Source: Mytilus californianus (lineage: Eukaryota > Mollusca > Bivalvia > Mytilida > Mytilidae). From it: a DNA stretch of 64,000 nucleotides. The stretch covers positions 72,194,322-72,258,321 of the forward strand of contig NW_026262593.1 of the NCBI RefSeq assembly GCF_021869535.1, read 5' to 3'. This document shows positions 32,622 through 44,500 of this stretch, piece after piece (the first letter of the stretch is position 1; the number at the start of each line of letters is the position of its first letter). The position numbers and the translations under genes were made by a program. Below the pieces are notes generated by a model, which saw only the letters and a program-made list of their open reading frames with translations, had not been told where the DNA came from and searched no databases.

Positions 32622-35600
32622 TTATTTTCTAACATTGCAATATTTCGTCTTTTTTACAAAACAAACTTTTCTTATAGCTAATACACTATTTACAAAATAG
32701 TAATTAATATATTTATTCTGTTTGGTCAAACCAAAAATACACATGAACTCAAAACTAAGGTCATTTATATAACTGCCTGAACTCTTATACAAAATATTGT
32801 CGAAAAAATTCTTAACAAAATCATTGAAGCGAGTTAACATCGTACACCCTAAAATCAGGTGATTTAAACTCTCAGGTAGAGTTGAGCAAATAGGACATAG
32901 TGAATCCTTTGTAATATGGCATTTAAATAGGCTTTCTTTTGTATATATAATACGGCGAAAAATTTAAATGCTATCTCGCGCCAATCGCTTTGTAAAAAAG
33001 GAAAATTCATGATTTTCTGGACCTTTCTCAGGCCAAAATCTGCGTACATCAAACGCCATCGTGATACAGATTTAGGTTCTCTAGAAAGCTTTGATACAAG
33101 CATTTGTTAATAAAAACTCGTCGTGGATGGAAGTGAACAAATTTGGACGACATCTTTAATCATAGGATTTAACACAGGAGGTTTACTAACATGCACATTT
33201 GCTTCAACTAACATTTTATACTCCTCAGGTATTGTTTCTAACACATTTCTAACTGCATGTAGAATTTTATTTTCCGAAACTTCCAGAAATTTTTCTAAAA
33301 CAATCTCTTGAATATAACTTTCTTTCAAGAAACCTGGTTTACATTCATATGCGATATCTTTGATTTTACATACACCTGCTTCAATAAATGCCTTAAGAAA
33401 TAACATTTTATTACAATTTGTAATATTTGGATTTAGAAAAAGCGGAATATCAAACACATTTTCTGAATTAACTTCAATATCTTCATTTCCACAAATACTT
33501 TGCCATGACAAAATCATGCTTTGATAAAATTCTGGTAAAACATCTATTTTTCTGTTTCGGAGATCACAGAATAAAAGTTCAATTCCAAGATTCATATTTT
33601 TAAACTCAGAAAAGAAATATAGACAAGTTTGTTTCCATATAGCACAATAGTTTTCATCAAACAGTCTACTGAAATATTTTAATCTAAAAGCATATATTTT
33701 CTGCATAAAATCAGGAAAATTCAATCCTCCGCCAATGACTTTATTAATAATAACATCATATGCTACAAGAGGAGGTTTATTATTCCATAAAATTCTAAAC
33801 ATTTTTTTTATAAGTATACAATTCTTTTCAGGTATATTTACAACCATTAATGTATACCACAGTTTACTCATAAGTAAGGCACTAATAACACTTACTCTCA
33901 CATGAAGAGTTAAATGCCTCATTTTCCAAAAATTCTGAATATTTGTAATTGATTGTACTTTGCTTTCCCAATTCAAATTTTCACAAAGTGTTTTATTTTT
34001 CCCAAACCATATTCCTAATAACTGTAACACTTCAACACATTCTTATATTTTCCAAATGTTTAAATCATTTGATCAAATGTTTTCTTTTCCTAGCGCTAAA
34101 ACCTCTGATTTTTCTTTATTCAATTTTGCCCCCGATGCTTTTTCGTACAATTCTTATACTCGAAATGTTTACCTAACTGAATTTTTGTCTACTAAGGTCA
34201 AAGTTGTATCGTCAGCATGTACAAAAACTTTTTCTTCAACATTTTTATTTGGTATTACAACACCTCTTATCTCACAATTTTTCTTAATAGCAATACTCAA
34301 TGGTTCTACTAACAAAACATATAACAGAGCCGAAATAGGACACCTCTGTTTGACAGTTTTTCAATCTAAAGTATGGAGTCAAAAATCCATTACATTTAAC
34401 TAAACTAAACAAGTTTGTGTAAAATATTTTTATCCAGTTTTTTAATTTATTACCAAATCCAAATTTGTCTAAAACTGCAAAACGATACTCGTGTCCAGCT
34501 CTGTCAAATGCTTTTTCTTGATCTAATTTTAATTAATAACATTCTATATCATCCATTTCTACTAAATCCATAATATCCCTAACACTAGCAACTGTATCAG
34601 AGATATCTTTTCCTAAGATACAACAGCTTTGATTTGAAGAAATAACTTTTGGAAGTACACATTTAAATCTATTTGCCAAAACTCTTGCAAGTATTTTGTA
34701 ATCAACATTCAACCAGCTAATTGGCCTAAAGTTTTTCAAATCTGATTGATCACCTTTGTTTTTAAAAATTATATTTATATTCCCATATCTCATAGATCTA
34801 GATAATTCCTCATTTTCCTCAATACTTTGATAAATATACAGTAATACATGTTTTATATAATTCATTAAAAAAACAAATAAAATTCTGCAGTTATACCATC
34901 TGGTCCAGGTGTTTTCCCTTTTTCATACCTTTTAAGGATTTTTCAATTTCCTCAATATTAATTTCATCATCACACATTTCTACATCCTCATCATCAATTT
35001 TAACATAACATTATTTAATAATTTATCAACTGAATGCATATCAATACTAACACAAGAAAACAAATGTTTATAGTAATCATGTAGAACATCTAGTAAATCA
35101 TTTGTTTCTGTAACAATTTTCCCATCACAATCTTTTATTTCACTTTTCACATTCTTATTCTGCCGATACTTTTCTAATTTAAAAAAATGTGCAGTATTTC
35201 TATCACTTTCTAGAGCCCACTGTGACTTAGATCTTAAAATTGCACCTTTACATTTGTATGTTTCAATATCTTCTAATTGTGTTTTCAATTCTAAAAGTTT
35301 ATTTATCTGAATACCATTTGCAGATTTTACTGATAATTCTTGAATTTTGTTCCGCAATTTATAATATATATTCCCTGTTTAAATCTTTTTGCTTTCTTTT
35401 TTGCCATAAATTTGGCTTAATCTTTTTATCGTAAATTTTAAATTATCCCACCAAATTAAAGGATTTGACATATAAAAATCTGACCCAATTTCCTCTGCAA
35501 ATTGTCTCTTTATTCTACCAGTAAATAATTCATCTTTTAAAAATGAATTATTAAAAATCCACACACCTGGACCTCTTTCTACATTACAAAAATCTACTTT

Positions 35601-36320
35601 CATGCTGACAATACTATGATCACTAAAACTTGTATCTTTATAATGAATATTCTTAATACATGATTTTAAATCTATTGAAACAAGAAAATAGTCTATTCTG
35701 CTTTGGGTCAAAAACCCTTGTACAACCTGTTTTCTAGAAAAAACTTGTGTATTGATATTTCTATTTCTCCATATATCATATAAATCTTTTTCTTGCATAA
35801 AATTACATAAGGATTTTACAGACTTATCATTACAATATCGGGTTTTCCCACTCTTGTCTAAACTGGATAAAGTCGTATTAAAATCTCCAGCAATTAATAC
35901 ATATTTTCCTTTACTAATTTTATTTTTACACTTTAAGAAAAACTCATATCTTTCATTTACAATATTTGGTGCATATATATTATAAATGTCAATTAATTTA
36001 TCATTAATTGCCCCTTTTATATGAATAAATCTTCCATTATCATTTTCCACTTCTAAAAAAATATTTTTAATTTCTTACTTACAAGAATAGCAACACATTG
36101 TGTATTATTACCACTATTACTATAAAAAACATCTCCATCCTAAATAGTTTTATCTCTTTTAATTCTTTCTACAAGCAAATCATTCCAGAATGTTTCTTGT
36201 AAACATATAATATCATAAAATCTGTCATTGCACAATGAAAAAAATACAATTCCTTTTATTACTATCACAAAGTCCGTTACAATTAAGACTTATAACATTA
36301 TATAATATTTACAATCCATT
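32622..36320 (-). pseudogene. LINE ORF2: APE endonuclease, reverse transcriptase, C-terminal Cys motif (broken)
   Basis: Read from 36320 downward. Endonuclease: 'SLNCNGLCDSN', 'IICLQETFWND', 'VLIAGDFNTTLSSLDKSG', 'SRIDYFLVSID' and 'SFSDHSIVSMK' carry the catalytic N, E, D, SRxDY and SDH motifs. A spacer (35357-34980) 'QWALESDRNTAHFFKLE' follows. RT: 'NINIIFKNKGDQSDLKNFRP', 'VDYKILARVLANRFK', 'EKAFDRAGHEY' and the catalytic 'HADDTTLTLV' (34208-34219; His where Tyr is usual). The thumb and C-terminus run 34030-33107. A C-terminal 'CPICSTLPESLNHLILGC' zinc-knuckle-like motif lies near 32840-32910. At least six frameshifts or stops separate the parts. Confidence 0.85.
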
Positions 36321-36604
36321 TTTATTTGTTTCAATTTTTTTTTCTGATGTGCCAACATAGCTGCCTTTACATTAACCTTAAATTTCAATGTTTTTCGTCT
36401 TCCTTTTTTTAAACACATTTTTGCATTTTTCTACATTAGCCCACTAACTTTCTTCAGTTAATGGGTCAGTGTCCATAGTAATTTCGTTTAATTCACCACA
36501 AACACCATCATCTCCTCCCTGGCTGCATGTTTGTTCCAGAGAGGGGATGATACTCATTTTTCATCATTAACATTAGTTTCACATGAAACATTTTCATTTG
36601 TTAG

Positions 36605-37994
36605 TTAATTTGTACATAACAATAAATTACATTTACTAATATTGTTAACAGTTAAAATATGTCCATCTGAAATCTGCTCACTGTTTTTATCTGTCATCTC
36701 GGTCGCGATCTTTGTCTTTTCACCATTGTCGGTCGCGATCTTTGACTTTTCACCATTGTCTGTCGCGATCTTTGTCTTTTCATCATTGTCGGACGCGTTA
36801 TCAACTGTTTCTGTAACATCATCCTCCATTGATTCATCAGCGTCGGTAAATTCATCCTCATCATCTTCATCTCCATTACCAATACCATCACCTTCATTAT
36901 CATCATCAATTTCTCCAATACCATCATCAACGTCTCCTTTACTATAACTATTACCTCCATTATCATCAGCGTCTTCTCCATTCCCATCCTCACCATTAGA
37001 TTCCACATCATCACACATGTTACTACTTGTGTGTATATCTGCCACAACTTTTATGACCTTTGACTTTATCACATGATCACTGGTTCCCTGTTCCGAACAA
37101 ATGACCGAGGGACTTATATCTGACGTATTCACACTAAACAGATCATTTCATTTTCAATTTCTTTTAATTCTGCATTGTTTTCTTCAAAACTGTGGTTAAT
37201 ATCTTGATATTTTCTTTGATTGTCAGAAACACTACCCCAGGGTGTTATTCTTTTTCCTGCGGGTATTTCACCAAATCCTTCTCCAAAATACCGCTTGCGT
37301 GTGAGACAATCACAATAATTTTTGGCCGGAGGCAACTCTTACATTTTTTCTCTGAATAGTTTTTACTTCTATGTCCCTGTTGACCGCATTTAAAACATTT
37401 AAATTCTGGACAAACTCTATATAAATTTTCAGCACTATAACACCCAGAACAAACTTTGACCTGGTCATTATGAATAACCCTATAATAGGCTGTTTCCGTT
37501 CCGCTCACTGTGAATTTCATAGAGTATGATATTGAGGCAAGTTTAGACGGTAATTTTACTTTAAAAATCCTAGTATCATCATATACAGTCGATCTGCTGC
37601 TCATTTTCATTTTCCTAATGTCAGTTACTATTTCAACTCCCATTCTGTCAAATCTATCAATTATTTCTTCATCTGTTACATACATGTACATGCTCATATT
37701 AAAATTTGAAACAATTCTAAATACGGTAATCAGTTCGTTTACACTACATGGTTTACCTTGTATCGACATACTGTCTTCTTATATTTCTCTAACGTTTCTC
37801 CTTTCCCGCATTACTACTTCGTAGCCTGTACCATTCTTTGGAACACACGCTAAAACAGATCCTACTCCACATATCTTTTTAATTTCATCTATCACTGGTT
37901 CTGGGGAAATCAATTGAAAATCGCCAACATTCACACGAACAGTTTGTTCCTTTGAATAATTATCATCCAAAGGGTACGTTTTTTCACAAATCAC
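36605..37994 (-). pseudogene. LINE ORF1: gag-like zinc-knuckle protein with acidic tail (broken)
   Basis: From 37994: 'DDNYSKEQTVRVNVGDFQLI', a stop at 37779, then 'MSIQGKPCSVNELITVFRIV'. The Cys cluster follows: 'VCSGCYS', 'CPEFKCFKCGQQGHRSKNY', 'KKCKSC'. In the central CCHC knuckle (CxxCx4Hx4C) the last Cys is Tyr. The 3' half (37132-36605) is a highly acidic Asp/Glu/Gly/Asn tail with a 10-residue repeat 'ATDNGEKTKI'. The frame has no ATG at its 5' end (it opens at GTG), and frameshifts lie near 37780 and 37330-37130. In L1-like elements ORF1 binds the element RNA. Confidence 0.78.
36701..36797 (-). repeat. 30-bp minisatellite within LINE ORF1
   Basis: Units start at 36701, 36731, 36761 and (partial) 36791. 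Each is a version of GGTCGCGATCTTTGTCTTTT followed by CACCATTGTC. It is in frame, encoding the 10-residue repeat of the ORF1 acidic tail. Confidence 0.9.
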
Positions 37995-38167
37995 GGTCTT
38001 TTTCTACAAAAAAGTTGAAAAAATAAAATGATATTAAGGTATATTGTCACATTCTGAAGCAATACATACAAATTCACATATAGATGACTTGAATAAACAT
38101 AGTTTTTAAATTGGATTGACTCGATATAAACACCTGTTTACTCTTTCAAAGGTCATTCGGAAGTCCA

Positions 38168-38705
38168 TGACCGACGCGCTAGACCACTCGACCACCTAGG
38201 CTCTTAAAAAAAGAGCTTTCGGTGGCCGGGTGTTACGTTTCCTCGTCAGTTTTAATCTAGCGTCGTAACACAGTACATGATATATAAGGCATGAAGATGG
38301 AATTGTTACAGATCAGCTGAATTATCTATTGTAAAGGATCCTACAATTTAATGTAAGATGCAGTCACAGACATAATTATATTATAAGTACGTCTGAACCA
38401 GTGACGACTCTACAACAGATTTTATCCATCGGATCACCATTAGTGATGGTCATACAAGGCTGAAAATACATTATGTATATATAATTCGTCTAAACATCAG
38501 CCCAACAATGTTAGATCTGTAAATTTGCGGTAGCAAACTTTTTGTTCTTCCCTCGCCGAGATTCAATCTCATGCTACTGAGATATCGTGGCACCAAATCG
38601 CATTGCACTGTGACCGACGCGCTAGACCAATCGACCACCTAGGTTCTTAAAAAAAGAGCTTTCGGTGGCCGGGTATTTTTACCTTTCCTCGTCAGTTTTA
38701 ATCTA
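38168..38705 (-). repeat. tRNA-Leu-like repeat array, right part
   Basis: This continues the interrupted copy: CTAGACCACTCGACCACCTA, then the GGATCC-containing spacer, then a second reverse copy from about 38386. CCGACGCGCTAGACCA recurs 444 bp after the first, giving the same period as the left part. Both copies have lost the strict B-box (GATTCAATCTC). Confidence 0.85.
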
Positions 38706-38728
38706 GATATATATATATATATATATAT
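38706..38728. repeat. (AT)n microsatellite at array edge
   Basis: An AT tract closes the tRNA-like array on the right, as the TA tract at 30650-30686 does on the left and another at 32026-32052 does between inverted units. Confidence 0.9.
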
Positions 38729-38729
38729 C

Positions 38730-40109
38730 ATTTCATAATAATTGGCTGTTGTATAACAGATACTCATTGAATGAATTTGTCCGATTGCTTGTCATTGTTT
38801 GGAAATACTTTTGATCATTTTTTTTGGGTTATATATTAGCTTTTGACATTTTTTTTTTAATGTCTCAAACATTATTGAGGAGACATTAATACTCGAAAGA
38901 CGCATCTTGGGCAGGAAAATTGCAACCATGTTAAGTGGTTACTACCGCTGGATCAAAGGTGCTGCTGGTGGACTGTTACTCACTATAAAAAACCATTCCA
39001 GTAGCTCTGTGCTTTGGCATTGTCATACAATGCGGATACGTTTTGCATTGAAGTTTACTGTTTTAGCTGATGAAATAAAGAAACATATCATCTTAATGCT
39101 TTGATTAATTTCTTTAGTAGTAGACTACATAATATTTTCACATATATAAAAAAACAACTGTAATACATTGGATATAAGATAATATTCCTATGGCAGTATG
39201 AGTATATGCATTCTGAACATCGTTGACCTAGATAAACTTTCTGAAAAAGTAGTAAATGACCATCGTTTGTAGAAAAAAGCATGAAATGAATGTAATCAGG
39301 TGAGTAAAGAAACGATGTTTGAATATCGTTAAACTTGTTTCGTCTTAATTTACTCTGCTCTTCTATTGCTAAACTCAATACTGATATTTCTGTCAATGAC
39401 ATTGTATCCTTATATATTTTGAAGTTTTCTTCTGTTGATTATATCCTATATTATATTCTACACAGAATATCAAATGCATGTATCAATGAAAATATCAAAT
39501 TTTAAAAATGTGAGCAAATGCTTGCAAGAAAACTAATCAACGAATTCAGCAAAAGAAATTGTCTGCTATGCAACTTCACAAAAAAGTATGAAAAATTACC
39601 TTCAAGAGAACTGTTTAAATCAACATTTGGATAAATCAAACACCAGTGATACTTAGACAGATTATTGCGTAATGTTAATCCAACTTTGAACATAACAGAC
39701 TTATGTTTTATGTGGAAACCCCTGTCGGCTATTCATACAACAGAATGATCAGAGTATTTCTTAATTACCAAAAAGTTCTAAAGAGATTTTTATTCAAGAA
39801 CATTTAAATACCAATTTAGCATAATACCATTGCAACTGATTAGTCGTTGTACAAAATAAAATTAAAAGATGCAACTGTATGTATTCTGGTAAATAATTTA
39901 TTCAACGCCAAATTAACATTTCCACAATGGGATTATTTTTCATCTGTTGTTAAACTTTTTTTTCAACCTTTGATCTAAAAAAATACTGTTGTTTTAATTT
40001 TGTATTGTATCCCAATAAAATTAAGATATACAGTAGTATCTATCTTAACTTTAGACGAGAGGTACTCCACTGAACTTTCAATGTAACAGATACATTGAAC
40101 ATCCCGACC
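38730..40109. other. intronic stretch, no gene recognised
   Basis: About 38880-38935 ('ACTCGAAAGACGCATCTTGG') may be a family F remnant. A 65-codon frame at 38907-39104 and a minus frame at 39088-39402 have no domain character. Confidence 0.35.
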
Positions 40110-40320
40110 ATGTATGCATAGCTGGTAAATTATTAAGTAAGGGATTTTATTTCCACATTTACTTAAAACATATACTAAATTCTGTCATAGATAATAAACT
40201 GTTATTGAATATTTCCGCTTATCAAAATAATAACCTGTTGTTTATTACCCAAATATCAAAATGTATACAAACAGATATCATTGATGACGTATTTGTATAT
40301 CACTACAACAAATAACAAAC
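40110..40320 (+). pseudogene. retroelement C-terminal relic
   Basis: One frame gives 'KLLSKGFYFHIYLKH', which matches the 'KLLSQGY+.H+LRK' phrase of the module at 21945-22130. It degrades soon after. Weak. Confidence 0.25.
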
Positions 40321-42811
40321 ACTGATTTAGGTTGGCTTATGAATTGTCAGTGCAACATTAAATCAAATTTCAAACAACAACATCAACATGTCAACAACAA
40401 CCAAAACAACAAACATTACACAACCAAATTATTTGTCAGTCAAAATAAAATTTTGACGACGATTGAACTAATCATTGTATCACAGCTGAGCAATCCAAAG
40501 CTAGTGTACCGAAGGGTGGTCCAGTCAGCAATATTTCACAAGTAACAGCTGTGATATTCTTAGTCAGCATATAATCCAGTAAATTACGTTCATGTTGTGT
40601 ATATATGTATTCCATGATGTTACCATGACGGATAGATGTATGAAGACTGGAGCACCTGAAAAATAAATAAAAACAGCAGTAAACAGAGCTCAATTTACCA
40701 GGGTCGTGGGTAGGGTCTCAATTTTCCAACGTCTTCTCGGCCTGCTTTTAAATGTAAATGTGAACTATTAAAGTGCACGAAGCGCTATGGCAAACTCTCA
40801 CATGCTCAAATTAACATAACAATAGTAATAAAGGACAATTCGATTTTCCAAGCTTGTCAGTATAAGTATTTGCTAATTCAATAAACGAATCTAATTTAAG
40901 GATGTATTCTTCTGACTTTTCCAAAAACATGTGACACGAGTAGAAAATATCAATGAATTTGAAAATGTTATAATCAAACTTTACTCTGTGAAAAAATTGT
41001 GTATTTACAATAAGTAATTTTTGAGTAATATTTTTTTTAACCAATCAAGTCAGTCACATCAGCAAAAATGTTGAAGAAATGGGTAAGGGGTACAAGAAAT
41101 GATTTAACCAGATACATGTGCATTCCATATCATTTTTTTTTCTTTTCAAATTTTTTAGATATGTATTTTTTCAATCATTTATAGCAAAGAAGTTGAAATA
41201 ATATGCTTTTGTTCTAAAAAAAGGAGAAAAAACCTAACTTTACATAATTCGCAACATGGTAAATTTGAAACTAAAAAGCAACAAAATTTTTAAAAAAATG
41301 TCTTATATTAACACCTATCTATAGTTCTTATAGGTCAAATTTATTCAGATTGGTCCACTTCATCTTTATTGAAAGAATGAAAACAAGTTTATGACACGGG
41401 TTATGTTCTTCTCATATATGTTATGATGGTATGATACTAAACCCCTAACGGGAAGGATTGTGCCTGATATTCATATGATGAAGACATAATCTTTCAATCA
41501 TTTTAATTGAAGTCTGGAGCTGGCATGTCAGTTAACTGCTAGTAGTCTGTTGTTATTTATGTATTATTGTCATTTTGTTTATTTTCTTTGGTTACATCTT
41601 CTGACATCAGACTCGGACTTCTCTTGAACTGAATTTTAATGTGCGTATTGTTATGCGTTTACTTTTCTACATTGGCTAGAGGTATAGGGGGAGGGTTGAG
41701 ATCTCATAAACATGTTTAACCCCGCCGCATTTTTGCGCCTGTCCCAAGTCAGGAGCCTCTAGCCTTTGTCAGTCTTGTATTATTTTTAATTTTAGTTTCT
41801 TGTGTACAATTTGCAGTTTAGTATGGCGTTCATTATCACTGAACTAGTATATATATTTGTTTAGGGGCCAGCTGAAGGACGCCTCCGGGTGCGGGAATTG
41901 TCTCGCTGCATTGAAGACCTGTTGGTGACCTTCTGCTGTTGTCTGTTCTATGGTCGGGTTGTTGTCTCTTTGACACATTCCCCATTTCCATTCTCAATTT
42001 TGTTAATTGGGAAACTATGATTATTTTCTTGATAATAGCCCAAAATGGGTAAAAATTGCTGAAAAATGGAAAAATCATCAAAATTGGGTACTTTCGACAG
42101 GCTGTAGCAAGAAATTAAGGGCACCATCATATGATTTTTTCTTCACTAATTATTTTTTTACAGTCATATAAACTCAAAACCAGGTTAAGAAAAAAGTTTA
42201 ATTCTAGAAGTTTTTGGCTCCTCAGAGGTGTACATCCTTAATTTTAATGAAATTCTATTGTGTTTTAGTTCGACTGTTCCGAATCAACTGGATATTACAA
42301 TCTAAGTTTTACGGTGATGTTTTAACACGAACAGTGAATTGAGTTACTATCACCATAAATATGAGTCTGTTATTCAATGGTTGTCGTTGGTCATTGTCTG
42401 TCATTTTTGCTTTTATGTTATTGTTTTAGCATACATCAGGCCATTGATCTTCTTTTTTTTTTTAAATTTAGTAATGTTAAGGCTTTTTACTGCATTGAAA
42501 AATATAGTTTAAGTTAGTTTATATTTCATGTACACCAATTCACACGGAATAAAATGAGAAAGACAACCACATTTCATCTATATGAGTTGATTAAAAGCAG
42601 AACATGAATATTTTAATGGATCCTACACAAATTTAACATATGATCCCGAATTCTTTGACTCTGAATACAGTTTGAAAAAAAAAAGTAAAAAAAAAAGATT
42701 GGGTTGCTTTCCTATGGCAAAATGAACATTATTGTTTTTATTTTTTTTTTTTTTTTTGCAAATTCAATTTGTGAACAGATTAATTATAGAAGTATCTGTT
42801 TACAATCACAG
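40321..42811. repeat. intronic stretch containing family B and a related repeat (41680-41995)
   Basis: 41680-41830 carries 'TTTAACCCCGCCGC' and 'CCTGTCCCAAGTCAGGAGCC' (family B, reverse). It runs into 'GGACGCCTCCGGGTGCGGGA' and 'GGTCGGGTTGTTGTCTCTTT', which ends 'CACATTCCCCATTTCCATTC'; the last part is the inverse of 4343-4400. A further partial 'GGTTGTCGTTGGTCATTGTC' lies at 42380. The rest shows nothing recognisable. Confidence 0.6.
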
Positions 42812-42920
42812 GCTATAAGAAGACTAGGAGGCCACAATATGCTAATGGAATGTGAAGAGCTAAGAATAAAACTGTTATACCATTCAGCAGAACAAATATC
42901 GTACACAAAACATGTAAAAG
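42812..42920 (+). CDS. HEPN-Roc GTPase gene, coding exon 3 (end of HEPN domain)
   Basis: This 109-nt exon lies between a pyrimidine-poor acceptor (ACAATCACAG, preceded by a long T-run at 42735-42758) and donor AAAAG|GTAATG. It opens in phase 0, exactly as exon 2 ends, and closes in phase 1, exactly as exon 4 needs. It encodes residues 155-190, 'AIRRLGGHNMLMECEELRIK…EQISYTKHVK', the typical end of DZIP3-like HEPN domains ('A(L/I)xRLGG..Y…DL+'). It joins across 22.9 kb of transposon-filled intron upstream and 11.2 kb downstream. The phase agreement on both sides is the main evidence that exons 1-5 are one gene. Confidence 0.85.
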
Positions 42921-42999
42921 GTAATGACAAAACTTTGAAGTTTTTTTCTTTGATAAGATAAAAGATAACCAAAGCGGAAATGAACTAAATTTTTATGCT

Positions 43000-43225
43000 C
43001 CACTTAAGGCATAATGTTTTTTCGGTCTGTGCGTCCGTTCGTCCGGTAGTTTTTGATAAAGTTGAAGTCCAATCAACTTGAAACTTAGTAAACATGTTCC
43101 CTGTGATATGTTTTTTTCTTATTTTAATGCTAAATTAGAGTTAACACTTATATTACTGTCCACTTTTTATAGAAAACGATAATGCGAGTGGGGCATCCGT
43201 GTACTATGGACACATTCTTGTTATG
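43000..43225 (+). repeat. dispersed repeat D
   Basis: The words 'GTCTGTGCGTCCGTTCGTCC', 'TAGTTTTTGATAAAGTTGAA', 'CAATCAACTTGAAACTTAGT', 'CGAGTGGGGCATCCGTGTAC' and 'GGACACATTCTTG' are a repeat I recall as widespread in bivalve sequence. There is only one copy in the window, so identification rests on memory. Confidence 0.6.
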
Positions 43226-43534
43226 ACAATTTTACGAGAACGTTCCTCAATTTTTAATGTATATTTAATTTGAATGAACTAAATTGTGATAAAAATAAAT
43301 TACCAATAGTTATGCAGATTCACTGTATACATTATCTGTACCTATTGTACTTGGTTGAATGCAGGGACGAAAAAAAAAAAACGTAGATCCACGTTAAGAT
43401 ACATTTTAGTTGCAGTTGCCTCAGGAAATAGTTTTTGCAGTCTGTATATTATTTCACCGAAAGTTTAGACAAGTAGAACATTTTCTCTTATCCTAAAGTA
43501 ACATATATTTGCCTAGAAAGATACTTACTAATTA

Positions 43535-44500
43535 GGTCTCCCTACTTGTTCGTGGAAAGACCTATTGATTTTGCTCTGATTATTATTCTTTTCTTCTTCT
43601 GCATAATTTTTTACCTGTGGTGTATAGTGGTTTTGCAAGATGTGGCTTAGATGTTTTTGCATATGATACCGAACAGTTATTGCGCTTTAAAAGCTGACCT
43701 AGTAAAACCGAGCACTTTTTATTGTAAGAGGATCTCCCCAAACACTATGTTTCTTTAATGCGCATTTACTCCTCAACAATAAAAGATTACGACAAAATTA
43801 TTTTACCAAATTGCTCGTTTTATCCTCGGGTCCTTAAGAATAATGTAGAACGAAGCGTTCCTAAGACTCCGTATGAGAGAGTTATTTCCTCTTCTGTATT
43901 CAAAATAAGTGAATGTAAACGAAACTGGTACATCATATGATCTAGGATCTTTTAAATTGAGGTTCTTGGTCCACCAAAAAGAAAATGAGATCAAGGTAAA
44001 ATGTCAAGATCAAGTTAAAGATTTTGATTTTGGCTTTTTATCACTTTTTGTAATAAACCGTATTACATATCGACAAGACATTTTTACTTAACTGTTAGTT
44101 GTGGCATGTAGTAACACATATGTTTTGGTTAAAATGGTGTGTTGACATTTGATTGGAGTCTCCTCCTCTTTGCTACTTAAAAGTAGCTGTAATGGGATAG
44201 ACCTGATTTCCCATATATAATGGAGACTTAGGGTCATTTGATTTAAGGTCCTACTTTTATGACCCTGAAAATAAGTTTAAGGTCAAAGGTAATTTTAACG
44301 TTCTAATATTTAACCTATACATGAAAAAGCCATAGGGTCTTTTGCATTAGGCTAGTAGACATATGACCTTGAAAATGGTCACATAAGTGATCTTATGTAA
44401 ACCGGAAGTAGCAATTTGTCTCACTTATTAAAAGCAAATGCATATAAAACTATTAATTATTGGAATCAGCGTAAAGTAAACTCTTATTTGACACCGGAAG
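43535..44500 (+). repeat. probable dispersed repeat, non-coding
   Basis: It opens with 'TAGGTCTCCCTACTTGTTCG' and 'GTGGAAAGACCTATTGATTT', text I associate with a mussel repeat. It shows the GACCTTGA-rich phrasing ('GGTCATTTGATTTAAGGTCC', 'ATGACCTTGAAAATGGTCAC'). Several short frames (43758-44091, 44416-44709) lack domains. Confidence 0.35.

Larger units (their letters stand above)
32281..38179 (-). mobile_element. L1/Tx1-like LINE, about 5.9 kb, inserted in tRNA-like repeat with 12-bp TSD
   Basis: TGACCGACGCGC occurs at 32281-32292 and 38168-38179. The DNA between them is a minus-strand LINE with a 3' tail of ten A (T-run at 32293-32302), ORF2 (about 36320-32622) and ORF1 (about 37994-36605) in the usual 5'-ORF1-ORF2-3' order. 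The neighbouring repeat copy at 38611-38630 shows the empty site, TGACCGACGCGCTAGACC. The element appears complete in length but has frameshifts and stops. The target falls in the A-box of the tRNA-Leu-like segment. Confidence 0.88.
19938..42811 (+). other. intron 2 of HEPN-Roc gene, 22.9 kb, transposon-filled
   Basis: This intron is defined by donor GGG|GTAAGA at 19938 and acceptor ATCACAG at 42811, with phase 0 on both sides. About three quarters of its length is repeat: family A, a MITE, retroelement relics, family B, three Penelope-like elements, a tRNA-like repeat array and an inserted L1-like LINE. These are listed separately. Confidence 0.7.

Noticed and set aside
34533..34865. A host reverse-transcriptase-like gene
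   Set aside because: It is part of the LINE ORF2 bounded by target-site duplications, not an independent gene.
36642..37047. Ser-rich plus-strand and Met-rich minus-strand frames
   Set aside because: Shadow frames of the acidic repeat in LINE ORF1.
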